Origin: a virus | IMG/VR virus record: IMGVR_UViG_3300010885_023803 | Span: 1 to 35,812 of that record | Length of the DNA: 35,812 nt | Reading direction: 5' to 3' (one strand) | In this document: one piece after another, positions 1 to 7,755 of the stretch | Position numbering within the stretch: the stretch's first letter is position 1 | How the letters are laid out: each line of letters begins with the position of its first letter | The notes under the pieces: model-generated | Databases searched by the model: none | The model's input: only the letters and a program-made list of their open reading frames with translations | What the model was told of the DNA's origin: nothing | Made by a program: the position numbers and the translations under genes

Positions 1-1
1 A

Positions 2-655
2 TCATCTATACCTGGTGTGCCTTACTATAACAATGTAGTTGATGATTGGGACGCTAAAGATTACCACAGCTGGAACGTAACTGAAAAAGCAATAGAGTAT
101 GCCGAGTATTTCAAAAAACATCCAGAGTCATTAGCCCAACTCAAGCCAATCATAGTATTGAACGGTAAATTTGAAGATGGCGCACACAGAGTATCTGCCA
201 TATGGTTGCTACAACAAAGAATGGATCCTAAAAATCCACTATGGGCTAATTTTAAATTAAATGTTCAATTTGTTAAGCAAGATGTAACAGAAGATGAGTT
301 AGAAGAAGATTGGAGATCTGCATTAGCTACTGGTGCAATGGCAGGTGCTATGGCAATGGGTGCTAAACGTTTGAAACTATTCAAGAATCTGTCAGAAAGT
401 CGAGACTACTATAATGTTATGTGTACCGATGCAAAGTCTTTACGTCAAGATTTTAATATGTCCAAAGATCGTCACGGTTGGTTTTTGAAAGAAGGATCTA
501 CGTCAAAACAAAAATTAGATGTATACAGAGCATTTGGTAGTCCAAAATTAAAAGAATATGATCTATCTGCATTCAGCGGAGGTACTCAGACCAAAGGCGA
601 TGATAATGTTATTAGTCCAGTTGGATCGCAAACTAGAGCACAATACAAAAAATGA
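2..655 (+). CDS. ParB/sulfiredoxin-like domain protein, 5'-truncated by the window edge
   Basis: The frame is open to the left edge of the window. A GTG at 17 could serve as a start, but the residues before it (SSIPG) read naturally into the protein, so I treat the gene as cut at its N-terminus. The motif IIVLNGKFEDGAHRVSAIWL resembles the ParB/Srx nucleotide-binding pocket, in which an acidic-Gly-x-His-Arg element binds phosphate. Such domains occur in phage DNA-binding, nuclease or small kinase-like proteins. The C-terminal third is polar and has no motif I recognise. It overlaps the next gene by ATGA, indicating translational coupling. The fold is moderately supported and the function is unknown. 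Confidence 0.55.
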   Translation, partial: SSIPGVPYYNNVVDDWDAKDYHSWNVTEKAIEYAEYFKKHPESLAQLKPIIVLNGKFEDGAHRVSAIWLLQQRMDPKNPLWANFKLNVQFVKQDVTEDELEEDWRSALATGAMAGAMAMGAKRLKLFKNLSESRDYYNVMCTDAKSLRQDFNMSKDRHGWFLKEGSTSKQKLDVYRAFGSPKLKEYDLSAFSGGTQTKGDDNVISPVGSQTRAQYKK

Positions 656-1080
656 GAAACTTAATTAATATTATGGAAGCAGTTAGCAAAGGATGTCCTG
701 TTGCTACACACGACATAGATGTCAATTTAAAAAATAGACAAACTGCCATAGACAAGTATAATTACGGGCCAGCCAATCCCAATAAGCCAGAAAAGTATTG
801 GGAAAGGGCAGCTAAAATTTTTAATGTGTCTACTGCCACAGCAAAAACTATGCAGTGTGCCAATTGCGGTGCATTTGATGTCAGCGATAGTATGAGACAA
901 TGTATGGCAGATGGCATTCAAGGCAACGAATCAAACATAGATGCAAATGCCAGTATTAATTTAGCCGATTTAGGATACTGTAATTTTTTACATTTTAAAT
1001 GTGCAGGCAGCAGAAGTTGTAAGGCTTGGATCACAGGCGGCCCAATTACTGAAAAAGATAAAAATAAAAAAGTTAAATGA
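652..1080 (+). CDS. Cysteine-rich conserved phage protein, probable metal binder
   Basis: This 142-residue protein has seven cysteines. Six lie in the second half (C69 and C72 as a CxxC pair, then C84, C110, C117 and C123), which suggests a zinc or iron-sulfur site. The segment DLGYCNFLHFKCAGSRSC is the most distinctive part. It looks like a protein family found in marine T4-like phages, but I cannot name a function. The start overlaps the upstream stop by four bases, and the stop overlaps the next start in the same way. A small redox or structural metalloprotein is possible. No signal peptide or membrane segment is visible. Confidence 0.6.
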   Translation: MRNLINIMEAVSKGCPVATHDIDVNLKNRQTAIDKYNYGPANPNKPEKYWERAAKIFNVSTATAKTMQCANCGAFDVSDSMRQCMADGIQGNESNIDANASINLADLGYCNFLHFKCAGSRSCKAWITGGPITEKDKNKKVK

Positions 1081-1634
1081 AATTAATTGAAAGTAGCGGA
1101 CCTAGTTTCTCAGGCAGTATTACACCTGACCTTATGATCAGTAAAATGTGGCTGGCTGAAAAACTGTTAGAATCTAATAGAAAATTTAGCAATATCTATA
1201 TACTAGGATCTTGGTATGGTAGTATGGCATATATACTCGATCGACTCAAGGTTCCGTATCAAAAAATTATTAATGTAGATACTAACAAAGATTGGTTAAA
1301 ATTCAGTCACGGACTGTTAACACACGCCGGCGTTAAAGATTTACAAAGCATGAGTAAAGATGCTAATAAATTAAGTTATCAACAAGCAGATAAAAATAGT
1401 TTAGTAATTAATACCAGCGAAAATGACATTGCCGGAAAAAAATGGTGGATTAACGTACCTTCAGGCGTTATGATAGCTATACAGTCCCGGGACCAAACTT
1501 CTAAGCAAACATATAAAAATCTTAAAGAATTTGATCAAGTTTATCCCATGGCTAAAACTTTTTTCTCTGGCAAATTAAATTTAACAGATCCGGAAACCGA
1601 TTATCAAAGATTTATGAAAATCGGAATCAAATAA
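1077..1634 (+). CDS. Rossmann-fold, class I SAM methyltransferase-like protein
   Basis: At 185 residues the protein has the layout of a small class I SAM-binding domain. A hydrophobic strand leads into a Gly-rich turn (IYILGSWYGSMAYIL), and a second strand ends in an acidic residue (INVDTNKDW), where the ribose of SAM would be held. A later strand-like segment (NSLVINTSENDI) sits where motif IV is expected, but it is Asn/Thr-rich rather than a clear catalytic motif. The fold is likely, and methyltransferase activity is unproven. It is translationally coupled to the Cys-rich protein upstream. Confidence 0.5.
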   Translation: MKLIESSGPSFSGSITPDLMISKMWLAEKLLESNRKFSNIYILGSWYGSMAYILDRLKVPYQKIINVDTNKDWLKFSHGLLTHAGVKDLQSMSKDANKLSYQQADKNSLVINTSENDIAGKKWWINVPSGVMIAIQSRDQTSKQTYKNLKEFDQVYPMAKTFFSGKLNLTDPETDYQRFMKIGIK

Positions 1635-1637
1635 ATA
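1631..1637 (+). promoter_or_regulatory. Late-promoter-like ATAAATA upstream of dps
   Basis: The heptamer ATAAATA overlaps the stop of the preceding gene, 20 bases before dps. T4-type phages start late transcription at TATAAATA-like boxes, and marine relatives use shortened forms. In AT-rich DNA a heptamer is weak evidence on its own. Confidence 0.3.
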
Positions 1638-1656
1638 TAGTTAAAGGACACAGGTC

Positions 1657-2091
1657 ATGGATGAATTAATCAGAGCGATGAAGATTGCTTACAGCACAGA
1701 ATTTGCATTTTATTTAAAAGCTCACTTCTTTCACTTTAATGTAGAAGGTTCCGACTTTTACGAATATCATAAATTGTTTCAAGAAATTTACGAAGAAGTT
1801 TACGGCAGTATAGATACTTTTGGTGAAAATATTAGAAAATTAGGAAGTTATACTCCAGCTAGTTTTAGCAGACTTAGTATGCTAAGTCAAATCGACGACG
1901 AAACAGTAGTGCCACCAAAAGAAGCAATGGTGCAAGAATTACTAAACGACAGTGAAAAAATCGGCAAATTATTCAAAATGGTTTACGATTTAGCTGAGCG
2001 TGAAGGCAAGCATGGTATCAGTAATTTCTTAGCAGAACGAATGGATGCTCATGACAAGCACTCTTGGTTTCTTAGATCCTCATTGAAATAA
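1657..2091 (+). CDS. dps: Dps-like ferritin (DNA protection during starvation)
   Basis: Dps proteins form dodecameric cages that oxidise and store Fe(II), consume peroxide and can coat DNA. This 144-residue protein has the family core KAHFFHFNVEGSDFYEYHK. H26, H38, D53 and E57 have the same spacing (12, 15 and 4 residues) as the inter-subunit ferroxidase ligands of Listeria Dps, so the iron site looks intact. It has only a short N-terminal extension, so DNA binding through a basic tail is not evident. AAAGGA at 1643-1648 is the ribosome binding site. It sits between structural-looking genes and the sugar operon, apparently as an accessory gene. Confidence 0.85.
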   Translation: MDELIRAMKIAYSTEFAFYLKAHFFHFNVEGSDFYEYHKLFQEIYEEVYGSIDTFGENIRKLGSYTPASFSRLSMLSQIDDETVVPPKEAMVQELLNDSEKIGKLFKMVYDLAEREGKHGISNFLAERMDAHDKHSWFLRSSLK

Positions 2092-2129
2092 AAAACCTGT
2101 GCCTTGGGACCAAGTGGGCGGCTGCTGAC

Positions 2130-2158
2130 TTGACAAGTATGATTCGCTATCATATAAT
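2130..2158 (+). promoter_or_regulatory. Consensus sigma70 promoter for the sugar operon
   Basis: A perfect TTGACA (2130-2135) and a perfect TATAAT (2153-2158) are separated by exactly 17 bases, in the 116-base gap between dps and the cupin gene. This is the best sigma70 match in the window and implies strong early transcription by host polymerase. No factor-independent terminator is convincing upstream. Confidence 0.88.
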
Positions 2159-2180
2159 ATAGAGTGAAACTTATACATCA

Positions 2181-2187
2181 ATAAATA
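2181..2187 (+). promoter_or_regulatory. Late-promoter-like ATAAATA upstream of the cupin gene
   Basis: ATAAATA lies 20 bases before the cupin start and downstream of the sigma70 promoter, so the operon could have an early and a late start. Support is only the heptamer and its position. Confidence 0.3.
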
Positions 2188-2207
2188 TTGTAAATTCAAT
2201 TAATAAC

Positions 2208-2675
2208 ATGAGTATACAACATCAATCTCTAACCGAAACCAAAACCGTCATTAAACCTTGGGGCCAAGAAAAATGGATTCAACAAGGTCAAGATAATCAT
2301 TCTTATGTGCTTAAAGAAATTATCTTAAATGAAGGATTCAAAACAAGTTTACAAGTACACAAATACAAAGCCGAAACTAACTATATTTTAGAAGGCCATG
2401 GCCGTTTAATCTATAGTGATATTGCTTTTGACTGTGATCGATATATTACTGGAAACTACTCCGATCAAGAAATGGATAGTATTTTAGTTAATTTAAAAGT
2501 ACAATCGTACGGGCCCGGCAGTGTAATGTCTATAGAGCCAGGTACCATTCATAGAATGATAGCAGATACTAAACTACGTTTTGTAGAAGCTAGCACTTGC
2601 CACCTAGACGATGTTATTCGCTTACAAGATGACGCAAATCGTTCCCACGGAAGAATTGACTTAGAACACAAATAA
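2208..2675 (+). CDS. Cupin, mannose-6-phosphate isomerase type II-like
   Basis: This 155-residue protein is a single cupin. It opens with the KPWGQEKW-type motif typical of the isomerase part of GDP-mannose pyrophosphorylases. Cupin motif 1 is HKYKAETNYILEGHGRLIY and motif 2 is GPGSVMSIEPGTIHRM, with His residues suited to a metal site. Members of this group isomerise sugar phosphates or bind sugar nucleotides. It is the first gene of the operon and ends one base before the nucleotidyltransferase-kinase, which fits making or sensing a sugar phosphate. The exact substrate cannot be read from the sequence. Confidence 0.7.
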   Translation: MSIQHQSLTETKTVIKPWGQEKWIQQGQDNHSYVLKEIILNEGFKTSLQVHKYKAETNYILEGHGRLIYSDIAFDCDRYITGNYSDQEMDSILVNLKVQSYGPGSVMSIEPGTIHRMIADTKLRFVEASTCHLDDVIRLQDDANRSHGRIDLEHK

Positions 2676-2676
2676 T

Positions 2677-4212
2677 ATGCTAACAGTATTAATATTGGCT
2701 GCCGGTTTTGGCCGCCGCATGGGCCCATTTAGTAGAATGGTCAACAAAGCATTGATTCCTTATGACAACAAACCATTGATTAGTCATATTATGGAAAAAT
2801 TTGATTTAAATACCAAATTTGTCATTGCCTGTGGACACATGGGGCAACAAGTAAAAGATTATGTTAGTGCAGTACACACTAATAAACAAGTAGTCTATGT
2901 AGATATTCCCGATTATAGCGAAGGCAATACTGGGCCAGCAACCACTATTCAGCATTGTGCTCGACATATCAGTGGACCATTCTTTTGGTTAAGTTGTGAT
3001 ACCCTATTCGATTTTGACATCGCCAACAACTTAGATCACAATTGGATCGGAGTCCATCCAGTTAACAGTGACATTGCACAGGATTATTGTTGGGTTGAGC
3101 GCGAAGGTGAAACAATCACGTTAATTAAAAATAAACAACCCAGCAAATTGGCTGTGGATGCATTCATAGGCTTAATGTATTGCATGGATTCTACTTATAT
3201 AGATAACTTAAAATCCGTTAATGCCAAAGAAGCATACGAAGGATTTGACGCTAACTTAAAGCTGCAAGCACATACTGTTCGTGGGTGGAAAGATTTTGGT
3301 ACTTACAACAAATGGATTGAACTCAACGCTGGATTAAAAGAAATTAGTTTTCCCAAGCCCAACGAAATATTTTACTACGACAATAATAAAATTATTAAGT
3401 TTACCACAGACAGCACGTTAACTGATAGAAAAGCAAATCGCGCATTGTTAAATTCTACTTGTATGCCTTCTGGAATTAGACGTAGTGGGCAATTTCTTGT
3501 ATATGATTATGTGCAAGGTGATATTATTTACAGTCAATTAACTCTGGAATTATTTGATAAACTGCTAAATTGGAGCAGTGAATCATTATGGAAGCCTAAA
3601 TGGTTTCCTAATACCGAAAATATTTGTCATGACTTTTATGTCAAAAAAACACAGGACAGACTTAACCAATTTCGTATCAAATATAATGATTGGATTGAAC
3701 CTAATACTATTAACGGTGTTTCGGTCAAATCCATGGACGAATATTTAAAAATGATAGATTGGGATTGGTTATGTCGAGACACAGTATGGGCATTTATTCA
3801 CGGTGATTATCAATTTGAAAATATTATATATAACCCTGACTCTGATGTGTTTACCTGCATTGATTGGAGAACTGATTTCGCCGGTGATAGTTACGGAGAC
3901 TTGTATTACGATTTAGCAAAAATGCTAGGCGGAATTCTATTAGATTATCAAGCAGTTAAAGCAGATAAATTAAAATACCACGAACACAATGAAGTAGTAA
4001 CACTAAATGAATGCAGTATTCCTAACGCAGATCAATATACAAATCGATTAATGGATTTTTGTAAGTTGTCAGGTTTTAACTGGGATAAGATATCTTTGCT
4101 AGTACCTATCATTTATTTGAATATGAGTCCGTTACACGAAGCACCATTCGACAAATATCTATTTGCACTATCACAATTATGTTTTTCTAAGGTGTTCAAT
4201 GAAACTAAATGA
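2677..4212 (+). CDS. Bifunctional sugar nucleotidyltransferase fused to an APH/choline-kinase-like kinase
   Basis: The N-terminal half (about residues 1-230) is a nucleotidyltransferase with the signature ILAAGFGRRM and a downstream Lys. It also has an acidic metal-site candidate, DTLFDFD, near residue 110. The C-terminal half carries the kinase catalytic loop FIHGDYQFENIIYN (near residue 373) and CIDWRTDFAGDSYGDLYYDL, the HGDxxxxN and Asp-containing metal motifs of the aminoglycoside/choline kinase fold. One polypeptide could therefore phosphorylate and then nucleotidylate the same small molecule. LicA/LicC-type phosphocholine enzymes are a precedent for the two activities working together. 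The substrate is unknown. The gene overlaps the next one by 14 bases. Confidence 0.82.
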   Translation: MLTVLILAAGFGRRMGPFSRMVNKALIPYDNKPLISHIMEKFDLNTKFVIACGHMGQQVKDYVSAVHTNKQVVYVDIPDYSEGNTGPATTIQHCARHISGPFFWLSCDTLFDFDIANNLDHNWIGVHPVNSDIAQDYCWVEREGETITLIKNKQPSKLAVDAFIGLMYCMDSTYIDNLKSVNAKEAYEGFDANLKLQAHTVRGWKDFGTYNKWIELNAGLKEISFPKPNEIFYYDNNKIIKFTTDSTLTDRKANRALLNSTCMPSGIRRSGQFLVYDYVQGDIIYSQLTLELFDKLLNWSSESLWKPKWFPNTENICHDFYVKKTQDRLNQFRIKYNDWIEPNTINGVSVKSMDEYLKMIDWDWLCRDTVWAFIHGDYQFENIIYNPDSDVFTCIDWRTDFAGDSYGDLYYDLAKMLGGILLDYQAVKADKLKYHEHNEVVTLNECSIPNADQYTNRLMDFCKLSGFNWDKISLLVPIIYLNMSPLHEAPFDKYLFALSQLCFSKVFNETK

Positions 4213-4951
4213 TGCAGTCAACGAACAAACTAGACAAAAATTATTTGTAAGTCTTGCCAGCAGACCTGGAACCACTGGCACAACTTTCTATAATAAAATG
4301 TTTGATTATCATGACATTGATGCGGAATATGTAGCATGTTCTTGCACGGATCTTGCACAAGACATCGCTCTAGCCAGAGAAACGTGTGCAGGAGTAAGTA
4401 TTACGATGCCATTTAAATTAGAAGTGGTAGATTACATAGATGAGTGGGAATGTGATCCTGGACCTGTTAACACACTAAAAATTGAACAACATAGTTTAAT
4501 AGCATATAATTGTGATCAGCTGGGATTAGAGGACTCTATTAGCCAGTTAATCAACAACAAATCTGTTGTTATTCTGGGAGATGGTGCTATGAGTGAAAAT
4601 GTCATTGCCTTATGCAATGATTATAACGCCAGTTATCAACAGTTTAGCAGAAAGTTAGGCAATTGGGATCATCGACATATATCAGCTGATGTTCTTATTA
4701 ATTGTACCAGTGTCGGCATGAGCATTAAAGACTGCCCTGTAGATTCAATTGACCAAGTTTCTACTGTTATTGATTGTGTTATTGGTTCAACGAAATTATT
4801 TAATATGGCCAAACAATCTGGTCTTCACACGGTTAATGGTGCTGAAATTTATTTGTCACAATTCAATCATCAATTTAAAATTTATACAGGTCAAACACCC
4901 GACGAACGTATAGTTAAAGAACTATCCAAGAAAGTGTTTCCTTATGTTTGA
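4199..4951 (+). CDS. Shikimate dehydrogenase-like (AroE family) oxidoreductase
   Basis: I place the start at ATG 4199 (MKLNDAVNEQ), giving 250 residues, close to the family length. Family landmarks are intact: GVSITMPFK with catalytic Lys73, GPVNTL with Asn91, NCDQLG with Asp106, and a glycine-rich dinucleotide loop (LGDGAMSEN). INCTSVGM matches the conserved NaTsvGm region. True AroE reduces 3-dehydroshikimate, but no other shikimate-pathway gene is present and the neighbours are sugar enzymes. A related substrate such as an aminoshikimate, quinate or other cyclitol is more likely. It overlaps the HAD phosphatase gene by eight bases. Confidence 0.82.
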   Translation: MKLNDAVNEQTRQKLFVSLASRPGTTGTTFYNKMFDYHDIDAEYVACSCTDLAQDIALARETCAGVSITMPFKLEVVDYIDEWECDPGPVNTLKIEQHSLIAYNCDQLGLEDSISQLINNKSVVILGDGAMSENVIALCNDYNASYQQFSRKLGNWDHRHISADVLINCTSVGMSIKDCPVDSIDQVSTVIDCVIGSTKLFNMAKQSGLHTVNGAEIYLSQFNHQFKIYTGQTPDERIVKELSKKVFPYV

Positions 4952-5414
4952 GTATTTTATATCCGATGTTGACGGTTGCTTAAACGATGGTAAAATATAT
5001 TGGGCATCAGATGGTCAAAAACCGTTTAAAGCGTTTGGTAATTACGATCACGACGGAGTCAAACTACTTAAAAATCATATCAAGTTAATTTTTATCAGTG
5101 CTGACAAACATGGGTGGGATATTTTAAAAACTCGCATTGTTGATCATATGAAATGCGAACTGCATTACGTACCTGAAAAAGATCGATTTAAATTTGTCGA
5201 AAGCTACGGATTTGGCAAAGTTGCCTATATGGGAGACGGGATATATGATGCTAAAATATTATCAAGTGCCAAGTTAGGTATAGCTCCAGCTCAAGCAAGA
5301 ATAGAAGCTCGACAGTCAGCTGACTTTGTTACACCTAGTAATGGTGGTGAGGGTGCTTATTTGGATGCAGCTTTACATATTATGAAACTAATGGACCTCC
5401 AGTATGAATTTTAA
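4944..5414 (+). CDS. KdsC-like HAD phosphatase
   Basis: This 156-residue cap-less HAD phosphatase matches the small tetrameric KdsC group, which removes phosphate from KDO-8-phosphate and related keto sugars. Motif I is SDVDGCLNDGKIY (D8 nucleophile, D10 acid/base), motif II is FISADKH and motif III is MGDGIYD. The GGEGAYLDA tail is typical of KdsC, in which the C-terminus closes the neighbour's active site. It overlaps the genes on both sides. Its place beside an aldolase and a nucleotidyltransferase suggests it dephosphorylates an intermediate of the same pathway. Confidence 0.82.
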   Translation: MFEYFISDVDGCLNDGKIYWASDGQKPFKAFGNYDHDGVKLLKNHIKLIFISADKHGWDILKTRIVDHMKCELHYVPEKDRFKFVESYGFGKVAYMGDGIYDAKILSSAKLGIAPAQARIEARQSADFVTPSNGGEGAYLDAALHIMKLMDLQYEF

Positions 5415-6381
5415 ATTAGGCATGGGCCCAATGAGCTATCATATTAACGATATTTTAGCCAATTACGCAAAGGAACAACAACGGCCATTAATGATTATTG
5501 CCAGTAGAAATCAAGTTGATGCCGCCAGTGGTTATGTAATGACCACCGAGGAACTGTCACATCAATTGACTCCGTTACGCAGCGATTATTTAATGCTATG
5601 CAGAGATCATTGCGGGCCATATTTTTTAGATGCTGAAAAAAATCTTAATGTTAGGCAAGCAATAGAAGCAACTAAAAAAACAATAGCCTGTGATATAGAA
5701 AACAAATTTGATCTTATACACATAGATACTAGTAGATGTGAACAGCCTTACCAGATAGCAGACGAACTTTTTAATTTTTGTCTGTCACTGAACCCTAACA
5801 TCAAATTTGAATTTGGCACCGAAGAAAACGTAGGAGTTGCCGCAGGCATTAAAAAATATCAAGAAGATGTAAAGTTTGCCAGTCAATTTCCTAACATGCA
5901 ATTTGTTGTAGCACAAACTGGCAGTTTAACCATGGAAGATAGGCAAGTAGGTAGTTTTGATGTTCCAATGGTTAAAAAGTTAGTAAAGTTTGCAGAGGCT
6001 GCAGGAGTTAAATTAAAAGAACACAACGCAGATTACTTGACAGCCGACCAGATACAATTGCGTAAAAAAGCTGGAGTTCATGCCTGCAACATTGCTCCGC
6101 AGTTAGGAGTAATTCAAACTAAAAAAATATTAGAGCTAGCAAGAAAATTCGACGTTGACAGCGGCTATTTTGAAGCTGAAGTACTAGCCAGTGAAAAATG
6201 GCGTAAATGGTTGATTGATGGAGATAATTCTGTTAGAATTGCAATTGCAGGACATTATTGTTTTGGATCATCGGAGTACAAAGAGCTTGAAAACAAGCTT
6301 AGTTGGCATTGCGATGTTTATGACGAAGTAAAACAAGCTATAGAAGCTTGTTTAAATTTATACTATGAGAACTTATTATGA
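5404..6381 (+). CDS. GatZ/KbaZ-like class II tagatose-bisphosphate aldolase family protein
   Basis: The 325-residue protein resembles the GatZ/KbaZ family. The segments MIIASRNQVDAASGYVM and LMLCRDHCGPYF correspond to the family elements EATsNQVnqfGGYtGM and GGDHLGP, and KFEFGTEENVG follows as expected. In bacteria GatZ supports the catalytic aldolase GatY, which is absent here. This protein is also shorter than the usual 400 or more residues. It may act alone as an aldolase or synthase that builds a longer-chain sugar. A GatZ-like protein next to a KdsC-like phosphatase suggests keto-sugar assembly. It overlaps its neighbours by 11 and 4 bases. Confidence 0.75.
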   Translation: MNFKLGMGPMSYHINDILANYAKEQQRPLMIIASRNQVDAASGYVMTTEELSHQLTPLRSDYLMLCRDHCGPYFLDAEKNLNVRQAIEATKKTIACDIENKFDLIHIDTSRCEQPYQIADELFNFCLSLNPNIKFEFGTEENVGVAAGIKKYQEDVKFASQFPNMQFVVAQTGSLTMEDRQVGSFDVPMVKKLVKFAEAAGVKLKEHNADYLTADQIQLRKKAGVHACNIAPQLGVIQTKKILELARKFDVDSGYFEAEVLASEKWRKWLIDGDNSVRIAIAGHYCFGSSEYKELENKLSWHCDVYDEVKQAIEACLNLYYENLL

Positions 6382-7457
6382 TTGTTTGGTTTAACTGTAA
6401 AATTAGTGATATTCGCCCTAACCCCCAACCTAGGTATAATCTAAGACACGACGATAGATTTGACATAGCAAAATATAGCTTTGCTAGTTTTGCGCCGTTG
6501 TCTCCGTTGGTAAGTAAATTTATTTTTAATCTAGAAATGGCAGATGCTTATGTCGGACGTGAAGCTGATATGGAAGCGTGGTTAAAATCTGTTCTGCCAG
6601 CTGATAAATTAGAATTAAATTGGTTTCGATGTGATACCAAAGAACAATGGGAAGATCTGAGAAATCAAGTAAATGAGCTAGACGACGATTTAATTTTTCC
6701 AGCTGGGAATGAAGATCATGTGTTCATGGATTCTAGCATTACTGTATTTGAAGAATTGCTTGAATTAATAAAAAACGATTCTAGTAGAGAAGCAGTGTTA
6801 ATGACCAGCCATTGGCCAGAAAGCATTAGGGCTGCTCACCATTTTAATGGCATTCATGAAGGCCCTAGTGTTAGATATAACATAGGAAACAATGATGCAC
6901 TAAGGGTGATGAAGAAAGAATTTTTTAATTGGTATGTGGATCAATTAAAAGATAACATGACCGTATTTAGAACTGAAGATTGGAACGGAATCGTATTGCC
7001 AGAAAATACAATATATGTACCAACCAAAGAACAGTTTAGACATTTTGACGGGTACGGGCACGTTGGCATTGGCGTAGATTATTGCCCTCCTTTGGAAATA
7101 CCTCCAGGATTTTTTAATAAGTCAATAAAAATTAAATATGGATTCGAAGATTATGATCCAGAATGTTTGAATTTAAATCCGAGTGCAGACCATTTACACG
7201 CCAGTAAACCCAATGGCACTGATTATAAATGGTGTTTGGAAGATATTCCTGTATTTTTAAACAACTATATTTCTGACCGTGTTACAAATTCTCTGTCAGA
7301 CAACAATAAACTTAAAGAGGATCGGGACGTAAATTTACTGTTAACCAGTCGATTACATTTTAATTGGCCACATTTTGGTATTAGATTTACCGAAGCGAAC
7401 AATCCACCAGTTAATTGGTTGAATCCACATATGTTAGCGGTTGAGTTCACTGACTAA
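6378..7457 (+). CDS. Conserved protein of unknown function at the end of the sugar operon
   Basis: I do not recognise this 359-residue protein. It is aromatic-rich and acidic, with no signal peptide or membrane helix. The segment DDLIFPAGNEDHVFMD near residue 100 could be the acidic metal and nucleotide site of a GT-A glycosyltransferase, and position supports that, since it is the last gene of the operon and overlaps the aldolase by four bases. MTSHWPESIRAAHHF and GHVGIGVDYCPP are other distinctive blocks. A glycosyltransferase is my best guess, with low certainty. Confidence 0.4.
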   Translation: MIVWFNCKISDIRPNPQPRYNLRHDDRFDIAKYSFASFAPLSPLVSKFIFNLEMADAYVGREADMEAWLKSVLPADKLELNWFRCDTKEQWEDLRNQVNELDDDLIFPAGNEDHVFMDSSITVFEELLELIKNDSSREAVLMTSHWPESIRAAHHFNGIHEGPSVRYNIGNNDALRVMKKEFFNWYVDQLKDNMTVFRTEDWNGIVLPENTIYVPTKEQFRHFDGYGHVGIGVDYCPPLEIPPGFFNKSIKIKYGFEDYDPECLNLNPSADHLHASKPNGTDYKWCLEDIPVFLNNYISDRVTNSLSDNNKLKEDRDVNLLLTSRLHFNWPHFGIRFTEANNPPVNWLNPHMLAVEFTD

Positions 7458-7469
7458 CTCAGCTATAAT
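7441..7469 (+). promoter_or_regulatory. Sigma70 promoter ahead of the dsbA-frr-polymerase operon
   Basis: TTGAGT (7441-7446) and a perfect TATAAT (7464-7469) are separated by 17 bases. The -35 box matches four of six positions. The promoter overlaps the end of the preceding gene and sits directly before AGGAG (7478-7482) and the ATG at 7489. Confidence 0.7.
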
Positions 7470-7488
7470 ATACAACTAGGAGAAAAAA

Positions 7489-7755
7489 ATGAGCGATTAC
7501 AATCGAAGCTTTAACGGCGACGCAAAAATTAAACTTACTCAACTAATCAATGAAGGCATGGCAGTTCTTCAAGAAGTGGAAGATTTAAATGCCGGACTAA
7601 ATGAAACTATTAAGGCAATTGCTGAAGAACTAGAAATCAAGCCTGCTACTTTAAAAAAGGCTGTTAAAATTGCACATAAAGCCAAACTAGGCGAAACAAA
7701 TCGAGATCACGACGAACTTAATACTATTTTGGAAACAGTGGGCAAGACTCTTTGA
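7489..7755 (+). CDS. dsbA: DsbA-like double-stranded DNA-binding protein (T4 type)
   Basis: The 88-residue length, high charge and predicted helical character match T4 DsbA (89 residues), a dsDNA-binding protein linked to late promoters. The middle region (ETIKAIAEELEIKPATLKKAVKI) resembles the DsbA segment of the same layout in T4-like phages, so this is a family call from pattern and length. It is unrelated to the disulfide oxidoreductase also called DsbA. It has its own promoter and a good Shine-Dalgarno, and it overlaps the next gene by TTGA. Confidence 0.6.
   Translation: MSDYNRSFNGDAKIKLTQLINEGMAVLQEVEDLNAGLNETIKAIAEELEIKPATLKKAVKIAHKAKLGETNRDHDELNTILETVGKTL

Noticed and set aside
2092-2129. 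Possible terminator hairpin after dps
   Set aside because: CTTGG and CCAAG can pair, but only with a two-base loop, or as four pairs with a four-base loop, and no T-tract follows. It is too weak to report as a terminator.
4163-4198. Upstream in-frame extension of the AroE-like gene
   Set aside because: It would lengthen the overlap with the kinase gene to 50 bases and adds residues that do not match the family. ATG 4199 fits better.
4199-4951. AroE-like gene as part of an aromatic amino-acid pathway
   Set aside because: No other shikimate-pathway enzyme is present, and the operon partners act on sugars, so simple aromatic synthesis is unlikely.
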